Shown in pieces: positions 48,791 to 59,732 of a DNA stretch of 64,000 bases. Location of the stretch: the NCBI RefSeq assembly GCF_049856295.1, contig NZ_JBNDMZ010000015.1, forward strand, positions 1-64,000, written 5' to 3'. The position numbers and the translations under genes are program-made. The notes under the pieces are model-generated. The model was not told the origin of the DNA and did not search any database. It was given only the letters and a program-made list of their open reading frames with translations. The stretch comes from JB111 sp049856295 (GTDB lineage Bacteria; Actinomycetota; Actinomycetes; Actinomycetales; Actinomycetaceae). How positions within the stretch are numbered: the stretch's first letter is position 1; each line of letters starts with the position of its first letter.

Positions 48791-48914
48791 GCCCCCATCG
48801 TCCCACGAGACTCGCGTGGCGCGCGGCCCAGGCTCGCTCGCGAGACACCCGTTCCGGCGCAGGACCGGTCGTTCCGGACGAACCGGCCGGAGCAGGTGTG
48901 CGACGCTGAGGCGC

Positions 48915-49244
48915 ATGGCCCACACCTTCGACGGCTACCCCGGGCCGGGCGGCGTCGCCTGGCGCACGTGGTCCCTCGGCGACCGGGTCGTGGTCCGGTT
49001 CCGGGACGGCGACCACGCCCGGGACGCGCTCGGCGACCTGGTCGCATCCGGCGAGGACGGCCTCACGGTCGAGACCGGGCGGGGCCGCGTCGTCGTGCCC
49101 GTGGCGGCGATCCTGTCCGGGCACCGGGTGCCCCCGCGGCCGGCCCGAGGCGGAGGTCCGAGCGGCCCGCGCCCCGCCGGACGCCCTGACGCCCTGACGA
49201 GCAGGCTCGGTCAGCCGCAGGTGACCCGGTTGTGCGGGGAGTAG
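48915..49244 (+). CDS. Small SH3-like actinobacterial protein
   Basis: The 109-residue protein consists mostly of beta strands: WSLGDRVVVRFRDGDHARDA, LGDLVASGEDGLTVETGRGR and VVVPVAAILSGHRVPPRP. This resembles the standalone SH3-like domain found at the N-terminus of mycobacterial Rv0428c-type acetyltransferases, without the acetyltransferase part. It diverges from fdxA. Its last 34 bases overlap the end of the convergent VanW gene, which makes the extreme C-terminus doubtful, although no earlier stop exists. Function unknown. Confidence 0.6.
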   Translation: MAHTFDGYPGPGGVAWRTWSLGDRVVVRFRDGDHARDALGDLVASGEDGLTVETGRGRVVVPVAAILSGHRVPPRPARGGGPSGPRPAGRPDALTSRLGQPQVTRLCGE

Positions 49245-50938
49245 GTCCACTCGTACTCCTCGCGCGGCAGCGTCTCGTCCTCGTGGCTGCGCTCGCGGGA
49301 GACCGTCACCGAGAACCCGTTGACGCCGCCGTACTCCGGGACGCAGGAGGGCGAGTCGTTGACGACGTCCTGCGGCGCGGTGATGTTGTACGGGCCCTGG
49401 ATCTCGGTGGTCACGTCCCAGTACGGGGTGGACCACAGGCGGGTGTGGACCTCGCCGTCGGCGACCCATGCCTCGACGAGCACGCCGTAGGGCGTGTTGT
49501 TCTCCCAGATCATGTTGATCGAGTTCTCCGGGTTGTCCTCGTCGACCCAGAGGGTGGCCTCCTGGCCCATCGGGTACCGGTCGAAGTACTTGCTGTGCGG
49601 ACGGTGCTCGATGTCGTCGAGCCCGGCCTCCCAGCCGACGTTGAACATGTTCGTCGAGAGCTGGGAGACGCCGCCGCCGAGCGCCGTGGCGTTGAAGCCG
49701 TTCTCGACGACGCCGGAGCTGACGAACCCGTTCTCCTCCGTGATCGGGCCGAGCTCGGCCGCGAGGTCGAACTGCTCGTCGGGCAGGACCAGGGTGCCGG
49801 TGACGAGCGCGGTGCCGTTGACGAGGTTCTGCGTGCGGACGTCGTCCGAGGTGAGCGGCGTGCTGATCTCGGAGACGACCTCGAGGACGCCGAGCTCCTG
49901 GGCGTCCTCCGTGGTGAACTCCGGCTCCTCCTCGACGACGTCGGCCACCGCGACGCGGTCCTCGGTCGAGGTCGCCGCGGCCGCGACGGTCGCCCCCAGG
50001 CCCTCGGGGTCGAGGGTCGCGCCCGTCTCGCTGCCGACGATGTAGGGCCCTCCGTTGCGGAGGGTGATCTGCGCGTCCTGGGGCTCGGTGCCGATGTCGG
50101 GACCGGACTCGAGGACGGCGTCGGCGAGCTGGTCGCCGTCCATGGTCAGGGTGAGCGCCCCGTCGACGGGCTCGATGGTCGCGGCGGCCGTCAGCTGGTC
50201 GACCCCGAGGTCCACCTCGGAGTCGCCGACCTGGACGGTGACCGGGCCGGAGGTGAGCGGGGCGACGATCGACTCCTGCGCGGCCGCGATCTCCTCCTCG
50301 CCGATCTCGGGCTGGACCTCGGTCGCGACGGCCTCGATGGGCGTGGTCGAGACGAGCCACTCCTCGACGACGATCTCGCCGGTGGCCTCCGCGTCGATCT
50401 GCTGACCGACGACCGGGTCGGTGACGCTCGGGGTGGACCCGTTGAACTCGATGGCTCCGTCCACGGGCTCGGTGGCGAGCTCCTCCTCGGCCGCCTCGAT
50501 CGCGGCGAGCAGCGCGGGCTCGTCGACGCTGCGGACCGGGTCGTAGGCGCCGAGGCCGGTGAAGTGGCCGAGCAGCACGCGCGGGTCGAGGGCGAAGCCG
50601 GTGAGGCCGTCGACCGTGCTCTGCGCGTCGAAGGTGAGGCCGGCCTCGGCGGAGCTGATCTCCGCCTCGTTGCCGTCGAGCGTGAGCCGGACGGGGGCCT
50701 CGACCTCGTCGGACAGGCCGGTGCGCAGCTCCTCGACGGCCTCCTCGGCCTCGAGCCCGCCGATCTGGACGCCGGCGACGACGGTGCCGGTCGGCACCTT
50801 GTCCCCCATGAACCACGCGACGCCGAAGTACGCACCGGCGAGCACGAGGACCGTGACGCCGAGCCCGATCAGCCAGCCGCGACCGCGGCGCCGCCTCCGG
50901 CCGTCGGCTGGGCCTGCGTCGCGGGCGTGGCGGGTCAT
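49211..50938 (-). CDS. VanW family protein with repeated peptidoglycan-binding-type domains
   Basis: This 575-residue protein has a basic N-terminus, one transmembrane helix (LIGLGVTVLVLAGAYFGVAWF), then two PG_binding_4-like repeats (about residues 60-180 and 200-320, each with a GLTFDAQST- or ATLDPEGLG-like core). A C-terminal VanW domain (about 345-540) has EQFDLAAELGPITEENGF and GGGVSQLSTNMFNVGWEAG. VanW domains occur in glycopeptide resistance clusters and in cell-wall proteins but their activity is unresolved. It starts at an ATG after AACGAGGAAC. It likely faces the wall. Confidence 0.85.
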   Translation of the reverse strand: MTRHARDAGPADGRRRRRGRGWLIGLGVTVLVLAGAYFGVAWFMGDKVPTGTVVAGVQIGGLEAEEAVEELRTGLSDEVEAPVRLTLDGNEAEISSAEAGLTFDAQSTVDGLTGFALDPRVLLGHFTGLGAYDPVRSVDEPALLAAIEAAEEELATEPVDGAIEFNGSTPSVTDPVVGQQIDAEATGEIVVEEWLVSTTPIEAVATEVQPEIGEEEIAAAQESIVAPLTSGPVTVQVGDSEVDLGVDQLTAAATIEPVDGALTLTMDGDQLADAVLESGPDIGTEPQDAQITLRNGGPYIVGSETGATLDPEGLGATVAAAATSTEDRVAVADVVEEEPEFTTEDAQELGVLEVVSEISTPLTSDDVRTQNLVNGTALVTGTLVLPDEQFDLAAELGPITEENGFVSSGVVENGFNATALGGGVSQLSTNMFNVGWEAGLDDIEHRPHSKYFDRYPMGQEATLWVDEDNPENSINMIWENNTPYGVLVEAWVADGEVHTRLWSTPYWDVTTEIQGPYNITAPQDVVNDSPSCVPEYGGVNGFSVTVSRERSHEDETLPREEYEWTYSPHNRVTCG

Positions 50939-51043
50939 GCGTTCCTCGTTCCGTGGTGTGTGGCCGTCATCGCTGCGGCCCGGTCCATCGTAGGGAATCT
51001 CATCGCACGTGGAGGGCGGCGCGCGGACGCCGTGATGGGGACG

Positions 51044-51553
51044 TCAGCCCTGTCCAGGAGGCGACCACGGCCGCGCGCGCCCGAGGGCGTGGACGTGGGC
51101 GCCGGGCCGGCCCGTGGCCCGCGCCTCGAGGACGTCCGCGGCGACGACGACGTGGTCGCCCGCGAGCCGCGTCCACGACGTGCGGAGCACGAGGTGCGCG
51201 CTCGCCGCCTCGAGGAGGACCGCGTCCCCGGCACGCTCGACCAGCTCGATGCCCACGGCCTGGCCGACGAGCGGCCGGCCGGGCTCCGCGACGCGGGCGA
51301 GCGCGGCACCGGCCTCGGTGGAGCCGTCCAGGACGGACAGCCCCCACTCCGGTGCGTCCTCGAGCGCCTCGGCGGCGCGCGAGTCGGCGTAGACCGAGAC
51401 GGTGACCATCGGCGGACGCAGCGACGCCGACGCGACGTCGGTCACCGGCACGAGAAGGGGATGACCTCCGGCGCGGACGCCGAGCACGGCGATCCCCGCG
51501 GGCCGGCGTGCGAGCGCCGCCCGGAAGCCCTCCTCGAGCGCGTCGCCCCTCAC
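51044..51553 (-). CDS. Flavin reductase-like FMN-binding domain protein
   Basis: The 169-residue protein matches a split-barrel flavin reductase domain: an N-terminal RRPAGIAVLGVRAGGHPLLV strand pair, SASLRPPMVTVSVYADS, the WGLSVLDGS segment and DHVVVAADVLEARA near the end. Such domains bind FMN and can reduce free flavin for an oxygenase partner. Its GTG overlaps the stop of the membrane protein gene by GTGA. No monooxygenase partner lies beside it. It could act on a different substrate, and the family is broad. Confidence 0.7.
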   Translation of the reverse strand: MRGDALEEGFRAALARRPAGIAVLGVRAGGHPLLVPVTDVASASLRPPMVTVSVYADSRAAEALEDAPEWGLSVLDGSTEAGAALARVAEPGRPLVGQAVGIELVERAGDAVLLEAASAHLVLRTSWTRLAGDHVVVAADVLEARATGRPGAHVHALGRARPWSPPGQG

Positions 51554-52196
51554 CGCTGCGTCCCGGCGCCCTCGTCGGAGACGGCGGGGGTGCCGGCGGA
51601 CGCGTCGGTGCCGGTGCCGGCGGACGCATCCGTGCCCACCTGCACCTCTCCGTGGGGGCGCGTGTCCCGGCCGGCGCCCCCGTCGACATGAGCGGGCGCA
51701 TCGCGTCGTTCGTCGTCGTGCCCGGTGGTGCCTGCGGCACGCCGGTGGCCGAACCGCACGCTCGACGACGAGAACCAGGCGCGCGGGGCGGCCCACCCGA
51801 TCGCCGCGGCGAGCGGCATCGTGAGGATCCACAGCATGGCGCGCGGGGTGGAGGTGACGAGGACGTCCTCGCCCGGTCCCCAGTAGGTCATGAGGAGCAC
51901 GACGCCGATCCCCAGCGCGCCGTACGCGAGCAGGGCCGTGGTGCCGCAGACCGCGCGCACGAGCACGGCGCCGGACAGTGCGAGCGCGATCCCCAGGGTG
52001 ATCCCGAGCGGCAGGCCGCCCGACTCCATCCGGTGGACGACCGTTCCCGCGACGGCCACGAGGACCGTGAGGAGCACGGTGACGACGGCCTCGAGGACCC
52101 ACTCCCCCACGCCGCGGCGCGGTGCCGCGTGACCGGTGGGTGCCTCGCCGCCGACCTGCGGCCCCCCGGCGTGGCCCGGTCCCGCGGCCGCCGTCA

Positions 52197-52197
<1 letters not shown>
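51550..52197 (-). CDS. Small membrane protein (DUF6113-like), C-terminal disordered tail
   Basis: The 215-residue protein has about four transmembrane helices (about residues 35-52, 60-80, 85-105 and 115-140) and then a 65-residue tail rich in Ala, Gly, Thr and Asp with two copies of GTDASAGT. The segment after helix four, SSSSVRFGHRRAAG, is encoded by a lone copy of the window's repeat core (51750-51771), the one copy I find outside the arrays. Its ATG overlaps the typA stop (TGATG). DUF6113 is a possible family. Function unknown. Confidence 0.55.
51750..51771 (-). repeat. Isolated copy F of the 22-bp repeat core, in coding sequence
   Basis: GAACCGCACGCTCGACGACG differs from the array E copy by one base in the core. 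It encodes part of SSSSVRFG in the membrane protein gene, near the end of the last helix. A chance match is possible because only one copy is present. Confidence 0.4.
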
Positions 52198-54110
<1,913 letters not shown>

Positions 54111-54314
54111 GGCAGTGCTTCCTTCGGGTCCGGTGGCTACCTCCGGCGTCCACGCGCTGGTGCGCACCGATCGGCAGGGGCGTCGGCTCGCCGGTCGCGG
54201 CACGTGCCCCGAACCGCGATCCTACGCGCGCGGGCGCGCCCCCGTCCTGCCCCGCGGCCGTGATTCCCCCGACCCGGGCCTGCGAGCGGGCCCGAACGGG
54301 CGCAGCTCGGCGTG

Positions 54315-56273
54315 TCAGTGCTTGCGCTCGGACGAGCCCGGGTCCTGGGCGTCGTGGCCCTCGTTGTCGAGCCGGTCGAGGGCCTCCACGCTGTCGCGCT
54401 CCTCCGCGCGGCGCACCGTGTCGTCCCGGTCGGTCGGCGAGTCCACGACGACCTCCCCGTCCTCGCCCGCCTTGGCGTATGCCTCGAGGACGGCGTCGCG
54501 CGTGCGACGGCGCTTCGCCTGCTCGTCGGGGTCCGGCACCGGCACGGCCGCGATGAGCCGCTGCGTGTAGGGGTGCTGCGGGTCGTTGACGACCTGGCCG
54601 GAGTGACCGGTCTCGACGAGGTGCCCCTTGTGCATGACGGCGATGCGGGAGGACAGCATCTCGACGACGGCGAGGTCGTGGCTGATGAAGAGGCAGGCGA
54701 ACCCGGTCTCCCGCTGGAGCTCGCTGAACAGCTCGAGCACGCGTGCCTGGACGGAGACGTCGAGCGCCGAGGTCGGCTCGTCGGCCACGAGGATCGTCGG
54801 CTCGAGCGCGAGGGCGCGGGCGATGCCGACGCGCTGGCGCTGGCCGCCGGAGAGCTCGTGCGGGTAGCGGTTGCGCATGACGCGCGGCAGCTCGACCTTG
54901 TCGAGCAGGTCCTCGACCCGGGTGTTGCGCTCCGCCTTCGACAGCTCCGTGTGGAGCAGCAGCGGCTCGCCGATCGACTCGCCGATCGGCAGGCGCGGGT
55001 TGAGGGACGAGCCCGGGTCCTGGAAGACCATGCCGACCCGGCTGCGCAGGGGCTTGAGCGCGGACCGGTTCGCCCCGCGCATCTCGATGCCGTCGACGAC
55101 CAGCGACCCGGACTTCACCGGGAGCAGGCCGACGATGGCGCGGCCGATCGTCGTCTTGCCGGAGCCCGACTCCCCCACCAGACCGACGACCTCGCCGGGG
55201 TTGATGTGGAGGTTGATGTCCTCGGCCGCGACGAAGGCCTTCTGCCGGCCGCGCTTGGGGTACTCGAGGACGACGTCCTCGGCCCGCATGACCGGGGTGA
55301 CCTCGGCGGTGCCCGCGGTGGCACCGGACGGGGACGGCGCGGCGGCGCGGTCGCTGACCTCGAGGCGGTCGGTCCGGGGCCGCGCCCCGCCGGTGCCGTC
55401 CTCCGCCTCCGGGGCGAACGACTCGTCCGCGGAGGTGTGGGAGCCCAGGTGGGGCACCGAGGACAGCAGCTGGCGGGTGTACGGGTGCTGCGGCCGGTGG
55501 AAGATCTCGTCGGCGACGCCGCGCTCGACGATCTGCCCGTCCTTCATCACGAGGATCGTGTCCGCCATGTCGGCGACGACACCCATGTCGTGGGTGATGA
55601 GGATGATGCCCGCGTCGATCCGCTCGCGCAGGTCCCGCATGAGCTTGAGGATCTCCGCCTGGACGGTGACGTCGAGCGCGGTCGTCGGCTCGTCGGCGAT
55701 GAGCAGCCGGGGGTTGCAGGCGAGCGCCTGGGCGATCATCGCCCGCTGTCGCTGGCCGCCGGAGAGCTGGTGCGGGTAGGAGTCGAAGCGACGCGCGGGC
55801 TCGGGGATCTCGACGAGCGTGAGGAGCTCGATCGCCCGCTTCTTCGCCGCCGCCGGCAGCAACGACTGGTGCGTGCGCAGCGTCTCGACGATCTGGAAGC
55901 CGACCGTGTAGACGGGGTTGAGCGCCGTCATCGGCTCCTGGAAGATCACCGCGATCTCGTCGCCACGGACGTTGCGCAGTCGCTGGCCCCGCAGGCCCAC
56001 GAGCTCGGTCTCCCCGAGCCGCGCCGAGCCGGTTGTCCGGCCGTTGGGCGGCAGGAGGCCGACCAGCGACATCGAGGACTGGGTCTTGCCGGACCCGGAC
56101 TCGCCGACGATCGCGAGGACCTCGCCGGGGTGGACGTCGTAGCTGAGGTCCTCGGCGGCGGTGAACCACTCGTCGTCGACGAGGAACTCGATCGTCAGGT
56201 CACGCACCCGCAGGATGGGGTCCTGGTCCGCGAACCGGCTCGCGGAGGGCGTGGTCTCGATGGTCTCAGTCAC
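54315..56273 (-). CDS. Peptide ABC transporter ATPase with two nucleotide-binding domains (DppD-DppF fusion)
   Basis: The 652-residue protein contains two complete ABC domains. The first (about residues 20-280) has GESGSGKTQSS, LSGGQRQRA, LLIADEPTTALD and ITHDMGVVA. The second (about 335-590) has GESGSGKTTIG, LSGGQRQRV, LVADEPTSALD and ISHDLAVVE. Each is followed by a HPYTR-like oligopeptide extension. This fused form powers the permeases encoded at 56974-59696, although a gene on the opposite strand separates them. The Pro after Walker B Glu is normal, unlike in the first system. GTG start. Confidence 0.92.
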   Translation of the reverse strand: MTETIETTPSASRFADQDPILRVRDLTIEFLVDDEWFTAAEDLSYDVHPGEVLAIVGESGSGKTQSSMSLVGLLPPNGRTTGSARLGETELVGLRGQRLRNVRGDEIAVIFQEPMTALNPVYTVGFQIVETLRTHQSLLPAAAKKRAIELLTLVEIPEPARRFDSYPHQLSGGQRQRAMIAQALACNPRLLIADEPTTALDVTVQAEILKLMRDLRERIDAGIILITHDMGVVADMADTILVMKDGQIVERGVADEIFHRPQHPYTRQLLSSVPHLGSHTSADESFAPEAEDGTGGARPRTDRLEVSDRAAAPSPSGATAGTAEVTPVMRAEDVVLEYPKRGRQKAFVAAEDINLHINPGEVVGLVGESGSGKTTIGRAIVGLLPVKSGSLVVDGIEMRGANRSALKPLRSRVGMVFQDPGSSLNPRLPIGESIGEPLLLHTELSKAERNTRVEDLLDKVELPRVMRNRYPHELSGGQRQRVGIARALALEPTILVADEPTSALDVSVQARVLELFSELQRETGFACLFISHDLAVVEMLSSRIAVMHKGHLVETGHSGQVVNDPQHPYTQRLIAAVPVPDPDEQAKRRRTRDAVLEAYAKAGEDGEVVVDSPTDRDDTVRRAEERDSVEALDRLDNEGHDAQDPGSSERKH

Positions 56274-56344
56274 GTGGTCATCCTCGGGGTCGTGCCGGCG
56301 AGCGGGGCACGGGCTGTGCCGCTCGCAGGTGGGAGGATCGACGA

Positions 56345-56956
56345 ATGCGACCCACCCTGGTCTTCCGTACGCGCGCGGCCCGGCCGATCGCCGTCGCCGG
56401 TTGGGTCGTCTGCGCCCTGGCGGCCGTCATGGTCCTGGTCGACGGCGTCGGGCCGGGAGCGCTGGCCTGGATCGCCTGCGCCGCACTCGTCCTGCACGTC
56501 GTGTGGTGGCGCCCCGCGGTCGAGGTCTCCGACGGCGGGATCGGTGTGCTCGATCTGCTCCGGGACGTCCACGTGCCCTGGCCGGCCCTGCGGGACGTCG
56601 AGTCGCGCTGGTCGCTGACCGTCGTGACCGACGAGGGGCGCTTCGGCTCCTGGGCAGTGCCGGCGTCGTCGGCCTCGGCACGCCGCCTGCGGCGTGGTCG
56701 CGGCAGCGAGCCGGAGGTCGAGGACCGGTCCGGCGGTGACGAGACGCCGGTCCGCGAGCCGGGGGCCGCCCCCGTCGAGCGGCACGACGGCACCGCCGAG
56801 GTCGTCGCGTCGGCGATCACCGCGCGACGCGACGCCCTGCGCCGCGACGGCCACCTGGACGCGGACGCACCGGTGCCGCCGGTGTCGACGAGCTGGAACG
56901 TGCTCCCGCTCGGCGCCCTGGCCGCACTCGTGGTGCTGGCGCTGCTGCTGGGCTGA
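56345..56956 (+). CDS. Membrane PH-like domain protein, antiparallel inside the peptide transporter cluster
   Basis: The 203-residue protein has two N-terminal helices (about residues 15-35 and 38-55), then VEVSDGGIGVLDLLRDVHVP and LRDVESRWSL, the PH-like (bPH) pattern found in the four other two-TM proteins at 21392-26814. A charged linker and a last transmembrane helix (LPLGALAALVVLALLLG) follow. It lies between the ATPase and permease genes of the second peptide system but on the other strand, so its transcript is antisense to any read-through of that operon. ATG follows GGGAGGATC. Function unknown. Confidence 0.6.
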   Translation: MRPTLVFRTRAARPIAVAGWVVCALAAVMVLVDGVGPGALAWIACAALVLHVVWWRPAVEVSDGGIGVLDLLRDVHVPWPALRDVESRWSLTVVTDEGRFGSWAVPASSASARRLRRGRGSEPEVEDRSGGDETPVREPGAAPVERHDGTAEVVASAITARRDALRRDGHLDADAPVPPVSTSWNVLPLGALAALVVLALLLG

Positions 56957-56973
56957 GCCCGGGACGGCGACCG

Positions 56974-58164
56974 TCATCGCCGGTCGTCCGTGTCGTCGAC
57001 CGTGCCGGCCGCGGAGCCGGCGCTCGTCGCGGCGGCCACCTGCTCGGCCTTGCGGTCGGCGGCCCCGCGCTCGGCGCGGCGGAGCGCACGGGCCGAGGGC
57101 TTGCGGCGCTGCCGCGGGTCGAACGCGTCCCGCAGGCCGTCGCCGATGAAGTTGATCGACAGGGCGATCGAGATGATGAAGAAGCCGGGCCACCAGAAGG
57201 CCCAGGGGCGGGTCGCGAACGCCCCCTGGTACTCGGAGATGATCCAGCCCAGCGAGTAGTCGGGCGGCAGGATGCCGAAGCCGAGGTAGGCCAGCGACGT
57301 CTCGAGCAGCACGGCGGACGCCATGAGCAGGGTCGCGTTGACGATGACCACGCCGATGGCGTTGGGGAGGATGTGCTTGAAGATGATCCGCGAGTTCGAG
57401 GCACCCGCCACCCGCGCGGCGTCGACGAACTCACGCTCGCGCAGGGCGAGGAAGTCGCCGCGCACGAGTCGCGCCATGCCGGTCCACAGGACGAGGCCGA
57501 GCACGATCGCGAAGAGCACGGGGAAGGACATCCACCCGAGCACGGTCCCGAACAGCGGGATGCTGTAGATCCGGTCCATCGTGTGCGGGTTGCCCAGCAG
57601 CGTGCCGAGCACCGCGCCGAGCACGACGGTCGGCACCGTGATGACGAGGTCGGTCATCCGCATGAGCAGGTTGTCGATCCAGCCGCGGAAGAAGCCCGAG
57701 AGCGCGCCGACGAGCACGCCGATCGCCGCGGCGATGACGCCGATGATCGCCATGACGAGCAGCGAGGTCTGGATCCCGTACATCACCTGCGCGAACAGGT
57801 CCTGGGCGATCTCGTTCTGCCCGAAGGGGTGCGTGCCGATCGAGATGAGGCCGCCGCCGTCGGGGAACAGCTCGAGCGTCGGGGCACCGAGCTCGTTGAC
57901 GTTGCCGGCCGGGTCGCGGTCGCGCGCGCCCCACTGCCACCAGCCGTCGATCCCGAGGAAGCCGACGGAGGTGAAGGCGAGGATGGTGATGAGTCCGAGG
58001 TAGACGAGCGAGACCATGGCGCCGGCGTGGCGGAAGAACCGGCGCCGGACGATCTGGCCCTGCGTGAGGCCGGCGACGTCGCGGAGCTCGAGCTCGTTCT
58101 CCTCGCGGCTGGACCGCGACTCGTCCGCCCCGGTGGGCGTCTCGGGCGTGTGGGGAGTAGTCAT
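56974..58164 (-). CDS. Peptide ABC transporter permease, DppC type
   Basis: The 396-residue permease has a 50-residue acidic N-terminus, a helix (AGAMVSLVYLGLITILAF), a periplasmic loop with IGTHPFGQNEIAQDLFAQVM where the usual GTDxxGRD motif is altered, and five more helices. The EAA loop EFVDAARVAGASNSRII lies between them. A Lys/Arg/Ala-rich C-terminal extension of 45 residues follows. The ATG overlaps the stop of the DppB-type gene (TGATG). It pairs with that protein in the channel. Confidence 0.9.
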   Translation of the reverse strand: MTTPHTPETPTGADESRSSREENELELRDVAGLTQGQIVRRRFFRHAGAMVSLVYLGLITILAFTSVGFLGIDGWWQWGARDRDPAGNVNELGAPTLELFPDGGGLISIGTHPFGQNEIAQDLFAQVMYGIQTSLLVMAIIGVIAAAIGVLVGALSGFFRGWIDNLLMRMTDLVITVPTVVLGAVLGTLLGNPHTMDRIYSIPLFGTVLGWMSFPVLFAIVLGLVLWTGMARLVRGDFLALREREFVDAARVAGASNSRIIFKHILPNAIGVVIVNATLLMASAVLLETSLAYLGFGILPPDYSLGWIISEYQGAFATRPWAFWWPGFFIISIALSINFIGDGLRDAFDPRQRRKPSARALRRAERGAADRKAEQVAAATSAGSAAGTVDDTDDRR

Positions 58165-59696
58165 CAGCTGAGCCTGATCCGTGGGTCGAGGGCGGCGTAG
58201 AGCATGTCGGCCACGATGTTCGCCAGCACGGCGAGAGCCGCCGTGAGCACGATGTAGGCCATGAGCGGATCCATCTCGGCGCCGTTGAGGGAGTCGACGA
58301 AGAGTCGTCCCATCCCGGGACGGCCGAAGATCTGCTCGGTGATGATGGCGCCGCCGAAGAGGGTGATGACGTCGACCGGGGCGATCGTCGCGAGCGGGAT
58401 GAGGGTGTTGCGGAATCCGTGCCGCATGATCACGGTCCGCTCGTTGAGGCCCTTCGCGCGTGCCGTGCGCATGTAGTCCTGGCCGAGGACCTCGAGCATC
58501 GAGCCGCGCGCGTAGCGCGTGTACTGGGCGAACGAGATGAGCATGAGCACGAGGGTCGGCAGGATCAGGTGGGTGTACATGTCGATCGCCTGGATCCAGA
58601 AGTTGCCACCGAGGTTCGGCGTGTCCGAGCCCATCGTGGCGATCGGCCGGCCGCTGATCGCGTTGGCGTTGAAGTAGGCCGGCCAGGCGCGCATGCAGCG
58701 GTCGATGACGATGAACACCATGACGATGCCGCCGGTCATCCCGCCGACGCGCATCGACTGCACCCAGTCCGGCCCGCGGAAGGCCGCGCCGACCGCCATG
58801 CCGACGACGACGGCGCCGAGCACGAACAAGCCGATGATGCCCCAGGTCATCGAGTCGGTGAGGTCGACGAACAGCCCGTGGCTGATCCACCGGTGGAGCG
58901 CCAGGAAGACGACGACGACGGCGACGCCGGTGAGCAGCGCGCGGCGGTTCGACAGGCCCGTGGTCAGCAGGGTGATGACGAGAGCCGTGGCGAGCGACAG
59001 GAGGAGGAAGAGGACGCCGGAGATGTGCGGCTCGCTCCACCACCCGCTCTCCTGCAGGTAGGCGAACACGGCGATCGACGCGGCGGCCGCGATGCCGCCG
59101 ACCGTCAGGCGGCGGCGGACGTCGCCGCCCACGGCGAGCGACCAGAAGAGTCCGGTGAGCACCCCGATGACGATGATCGTCGTGTAGCTGAGGGTCGGGT
59201 CGGCGAGGAAGGTGTTGAACCAGATCGCGCCACCCTGCTTGAGCAGCACCGCCACCCAGAACGAGGGGAGCGAGAACAGGACGAACGAGACCAGCGTGAT
59301 GACGTAGTCGAAGGTCGAGTACTGCCGCAGCGCCGAGGCGATACCGATCGCGACGCCGAGGAAGATCGCGAGGAACGTCGCCGCGGTGACCAGCTGAAGC
59401 GTGTCGATGAGGGCGTCGCCCATGACGGACTCGACCTCACGCCCGCTGCGCCACGCCACGCCGAGGTCGCCGGTGACCACGCCCGTCAGCCAGTCCCAGA
59501 ACCGCGCGATCCACGGCCGGTCGAGCTCGAGGTCCTGGATCCGCTGGGCGATGAGCTGCGCCTTGTTCGGGGCGGTCGACTCCTCGAGGTCCTGCAGCGG
59601 GTTGATCGAGACCGACAGCATGCCGTACATGAGGAAGCTCGAGACGAGCAGGACGACGAGCCCGGTGGCTGTTCGCCGAACCAGGAACCGAATCAT
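58164..59696 (-). CDS. Peptide ABC transporter permease, DppB type with large internal insertion
   Basis: At 510 residues this protein is about 190 longer than an ordinary DppB. The N-terminal helix RRTATGLVVLLVSSFLMYG and GDLGVAWRSGREV are normal, as is the EAA-type loop YMRTARAKGLNERTVIMRHG in the last third. Between the third helix and the EAA loop there are about 200 extra residues with several additional hydrophobic segments, such as TIIVIGVLTGLFWSLAVGG and SGVLFLLLSLATALVITLL. The insertion probably adds transmembrane helices of unknown purpose. ATG start preceded by GAGAAGG. Confidence 0.88.
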   Translation of the reverse strand: MIRFLVRRTATGLVVLLVSSFLMYGMLSVSINPLQDLEESTAPNKAQLIAQRIQDLELDRPWIARFWDWLTGVVTGDLGVAWRSGREVESVMGDALIDTLQLVTAATFLAIFLGVAIGIASALRQYSTFDYVITLVSFVLFSLPSFWVAVLLKQGGAIWFNTFLADPTLSYTTIIVIGVLTGLFWSLAVGGDVRRRLTVGGIAAAASIAVFAYLQESGWWSEPHISGVLFLLLSLATALVITLLTTGLSNRRALLTGVAVVVVFLALHRWISHGLFVDLTDSMTWGIIGLFVLGAVVVGMAVGAAFRGPDWVQSMRVGGMTGGIVMVFIVIDRCMRAWPAYFNANAISGRPIATMGSDTPNLGGNFWIQAIDMYTHLILPTLVLMLISFAQYTRYARGSMLEVLGQDYMRTARAKGLNERTVIMRHGFRNTLIPLATIAPVDVITLFGGAIITEQIFGRPGMGRLFVDSLNGAEMDPLMAYIVLTAALAVLANIVADMLYAALDPRIRLS

Positions 59697-59732
59697 GTGG
59701 TGAGACCTTCTCGCTGGGGCACGTGGCTTGGG

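Noticed and set aside
54217..54235. GAACCGCGATCCTACG upstream of typA as another repeat copy
   Set aside because: Only the first half matches the core, it has no neighbour at 22 bp, and TAGGAT on the other strand explains it as a promoter box.
54275..54294. Terminator after the second ATPase gene
   Set aside because: The stem CGGGCC/GGCCCG is only 6 bp and lies within GC-rich sequence where such stems arise by chance.
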